The notes beneath the pieces are model-generated. The model was not told where the DNA came from. It did no database searches and saw only the letters and a list, made by a program, of their open reading frames with translations. The position numbers were made by a program, and so were the translations under genes. A stretch of 6,741 nt of DNA from JBBRRP01 sp038251425 (GTDB lineage: Bacteria > Myxococcota_A > Polyangia > Polyangiales > Polyangiaceae). This document shows, piece after piece, positions 5,695 through 6,741 of this stretch. Location: assembly GCA_038251425.1 (NCBI GenBank), contig JBBSBI010000257.1:1-6741 (forward strand). Reading direction: 5' to 3'. Numbering within the stretch: position 1 is the first letter of the stretch; each line of letters begins with the position of its first letter.

Positions 5695-5839
5695 CCTTGT
5701 GTTGGACTTTGAGATAGAGGTCACGGACGAGCTTCGGAGTGCTTGGTGATGCGCAACTCCTGCGCGGGCAGGTTGCCGATCTCCACTACTAACGTCGATT
5801 GACTTCCGCCGGTTGAGAGGCATGACCCAGTGCATCCCG
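5695..5839. other. Leader region of the EGKCG-peptide gene
   Basis: No gene is supported here. No convincing sigma-70 promoter for the rightward gene is visible: TTGACT (about 5799) lacks a matching -10, and GAGAGG at 5815-5820 is the only Shine-Dalgarno-like string, 1 nt before ATG 5822. An alternative sigma factor could read this region, but I see no element I can name. Confidence 0.3.
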
Positions 5840-6193
5840 ATGACAAGACCAACACGCAAGAGTGTGCTCTCTCTGGAGAGTATCGTCGCCACGTTAGCGC
5901 TCTTCAACGCGAGTGCCTGTGAGGGCAAGCCGCCGCCCAAGCCCGAGAGCGAGCTCCAAGCGGCAGCCTTAGCAAAGCCGACTACCGAAGGGGCCACGAA
6001 ACCTGCTGAGAAGAATCAAGTCAACGCCATGGCCAAACCAGCGAGTGCCGTTCAGGAGGCCGCAGCCATTGCAGCGAAGGAGGTTCCAGGACAGAAAAAC
6101 GCGGGAAATGGCGCCAAGGGCGCCGGCCAACGAGGAGCGGGGGCGCCAGGCAAGTGCGGCGAAGGCAAGTGTGGTGAAGGCAAGTGCGGCTAG
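5840..6193 (+). CDS. Small exported peptide with C-terminal GKCG/EGKCG repeats (HvfA/bufferin-like)
   Basis: A 117-residue predicted exported peptide. Residues 1-27 look like a signal sequence: basic MTRPTRK, a hydrophobic stretch VLSLESIVATLALF, then NASAC, a possible but imperfect lipobox at C27. The middle (28-103) is low-complexity, rich in Ala, Lys, Pro, Glu and Gly with no cysteine. The tail (104-117) is three units, GKCG, EGKCG, EGKCG (C106, C111, C116), ending the protein. Family knowledge: EGKCG repeats mark HvfA-type RiPP precursors and bufferins, whose cysteines are turned into oxazolone/thioamide or related groups by MNIO (DUF692) enzymes and which bind copper in the periplasm. 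No such enzyme lies in this window. ATG 5840 fits the signal sequence best; ATG 5822 or TTG 5813 would lengthen it. The gene is transcribed away from the cysteine operon. Confidence 0.72.
   Translation: MTRPTRKSVLSLESIVATLALFNASACEGKPPPKPESELQAAALAKPTTEGATKPAEKNQVNAMAKPASAVQEAAAIAAKEVPGQKNAGNGAKGAGQRGAGAPGKCGEGKCGEGKCG
6149..6190 (+). repeat. 15-bp tandem repeat encoding GKCGE units
   Basis: Units GGCAAGTGCGGCGAA (6149-6163), GGCAAGTGTGGTGAA (6164-6178) and a 12-nt final copy (6179-6190) running into the TAG stop. Copy two differs from copy one by two silent third-base changes, so the peptide repeat is kept while the DNA drifts, which argues for selection on the protein. Confidence 0.9.
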
Positions 6194-6200
6194 CGCTAGC
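6189..6200. repeat. 12-bp palindrome joining two convergent stop codons
   Basis: GCTAGCGCTAGC is a perfect palindrome that contains both TAG stops: 6191-6193 for the plus-strand peptide gene and 6198-6196 for the minus-strand transglutaminase-like gene, with 2 nt between them. There is no U-tract and no loop, so it is not a convincing terminator; each transcript would run into the opposing gene. Confidence 0.6.
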
Positions 6201-6741
6201 TCGGCACAATTCTGGCCATATCCACTTCAACAGTTAACGTGTGCCGCCCGCCACCGAGCACAACGCCTTTCAGCGGGCTAACGTCGCTGAAATCTCTGCC
6301 GTGTGCGAGACGAATGTAGCTTGTGCCCGGCAACACCGCGTTCGTGGGGTCGAATTCGAGCCAGCCGAGGCCTGGGACGTGCACTTCGGCCCACGCGTGA
6401 GAGGCATCAGCTCCAACCAAGCGGGGGCTCCCGGGTGGCGGTGCCGTCTCCAGGTAACCGGATACATAGCGAGCCGCTAAGCCCAAGGTTCTCAGACAGC
6501 CGATCGCCAAATGCGCAAAATCCTGGCAAACCCCGCGTTTTTCCCGCAGAACTTCACCGAGCGGCGTGCTCACATCGGTAGCGCTCGGATCGTATGAGAA
6601 CTCCTCGAAGATGCGGAGATTGAGATCGTTGATCGCTTCTATGAGCGGGCGATTCGCTGGAAAGCTGGATATTGCATAACTCCTGAGATCGGCGTGGGCG
6701 CGAACCAGCGGCGAATCAAAGGAGTAGTCCGTGATGTCGGA
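6196..6741 (-). CDS. Transglutaminase-like cysteine peptidase family protein (C-terminal part)
   Basis: The reading frame is open to the right edge of the window, so this is the last 181 residues of a longer protein; the GTG at 6573 is internal, not the start. The transglutaminase-like core is clear: catalytic C72 in RGVCQDFAHL, H115 in ASHAWAEVHVPGLGW and D131 in EFDPTN, with the helix CLRTLGLAARYVSGYL between. The tail (about 137-181) holds YIRLAHGRDFSDVSPLKGVV and a final beta strand, as in the widespread bacterial proteins with an N-terminal beta domain (about 80-100 residues) before this core, usually near 270-300 residues in all. Such proteins are thought to be peptidases or amidases with unknown substrates. 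All three catalytic residues are present. It converges on the EGKCG-peptide gene; a functional link is not shown. Confidence 0.9.
   Translation of the reverse strand, partial: SDITDYSFDSPLVRAHADLRSYAISSFPANRPLIEAINDLNLRIFEEFSYDPSATDVSTPLGEVLREKRGVCQDFAHLAIGCLRTLGLAARYVSGYLETAPPPGSPRLVGADASHAWAEVHVPGLGWLEFDPTNAVLPGTSYIRLAHGRDFSDVSPLKGVVLGGGRHTLTVEVDMARIVPS

Noticed and set aside
5813..5839. TTG 5813 or ATG 5822 as start of the EGKCG peptide
   Set aside because: Possible but less likely: they put TQCIP before the basic signal-peptide end, and the GAGAGG string is too close to ATG 5822. Not excluded.
5692..5997. Minus-strand open frame of 101 codons opposite the EGKCG-peptide gene
   Set aside because: No ribosome binding site or known pattern, it ends inside the 18-bp palindrome, and the opposite strand has a supported gene with protein-level repeat conservation.

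Overview
The window looks like a moderately GC-rich, Gram-negative-type bacterial chromosome segment. Gene content (a CysO/CysM/Mec-like set, a transglutaminase-like enzyme, a secreted protein of cysteine-paired beta domains, an EGKCG-repeat peptide) would fit a deltaproteobacterial or myxobacterial-type genome, but that placement is a guess. The proteins are best explained as real chromosomal genes. I see no insertion sequence, CRISPR array, tRNA or rRNA.

Positions 1-5556 hold one tightly packed leftward (minus-strand) operon. In transcription order it contains: an Rrf2-family regulator (5556-5092); a CysK-type cysteine synthase (5108-4125); a ThiF/MoeB-type adenylating enzyme with a shortened N-terminus (4144-3377); a CysO-type ubiquitin-like sulfur carrier ending in Gly-Gly (3365-3093); a 97-residue protein resembling only the N-terminus of an E1 enzyme (3092-2799); a CysM-type synthase (2796-1846); a Mec-type JAMM metallopeptidase (1852-1340); a secreted protein with three cysteine-paired repeats (1321-23); and the first codons of another gene (26-1). 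Neighbouring genes overlap or lie within about 20 nt.

Together the central genes make a protein-carried cysteine route. The E1-like enzyme activates the carrier's C-terminal glycine, a sulfur donor outside the window converts it to a thiocarboxylate, CysM transfers that sulfur to an activated serine to give carrier-Cys, and the JAMM peptidase releases cysteine. A sulfide-using CysK sits in the same operon. The first gene is an Rrf2 protein with CymR-like features, a family known to pair with CysK as a cysteine sensor, so the operon may sense its own product.

Positions 5557-5839 form a divergent intergenic region with a good -35 element, two inverted repeats (one a perfect 18-bp palindrome) and no gene I can support. 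To its right, a plus-strand gene (5840-6193) encodes a small exported peptide ending in three GKCG/EGKCG motifs. These are the hallmark of HvfA/bufferin-type copper-binding peptides whose cysteines are modified by DUF692 (MNIO) enzymes. It converges, with 2 nt between stop codons, on a transglutaminase-like gene (6741-6196) whose start lies beyond the window.
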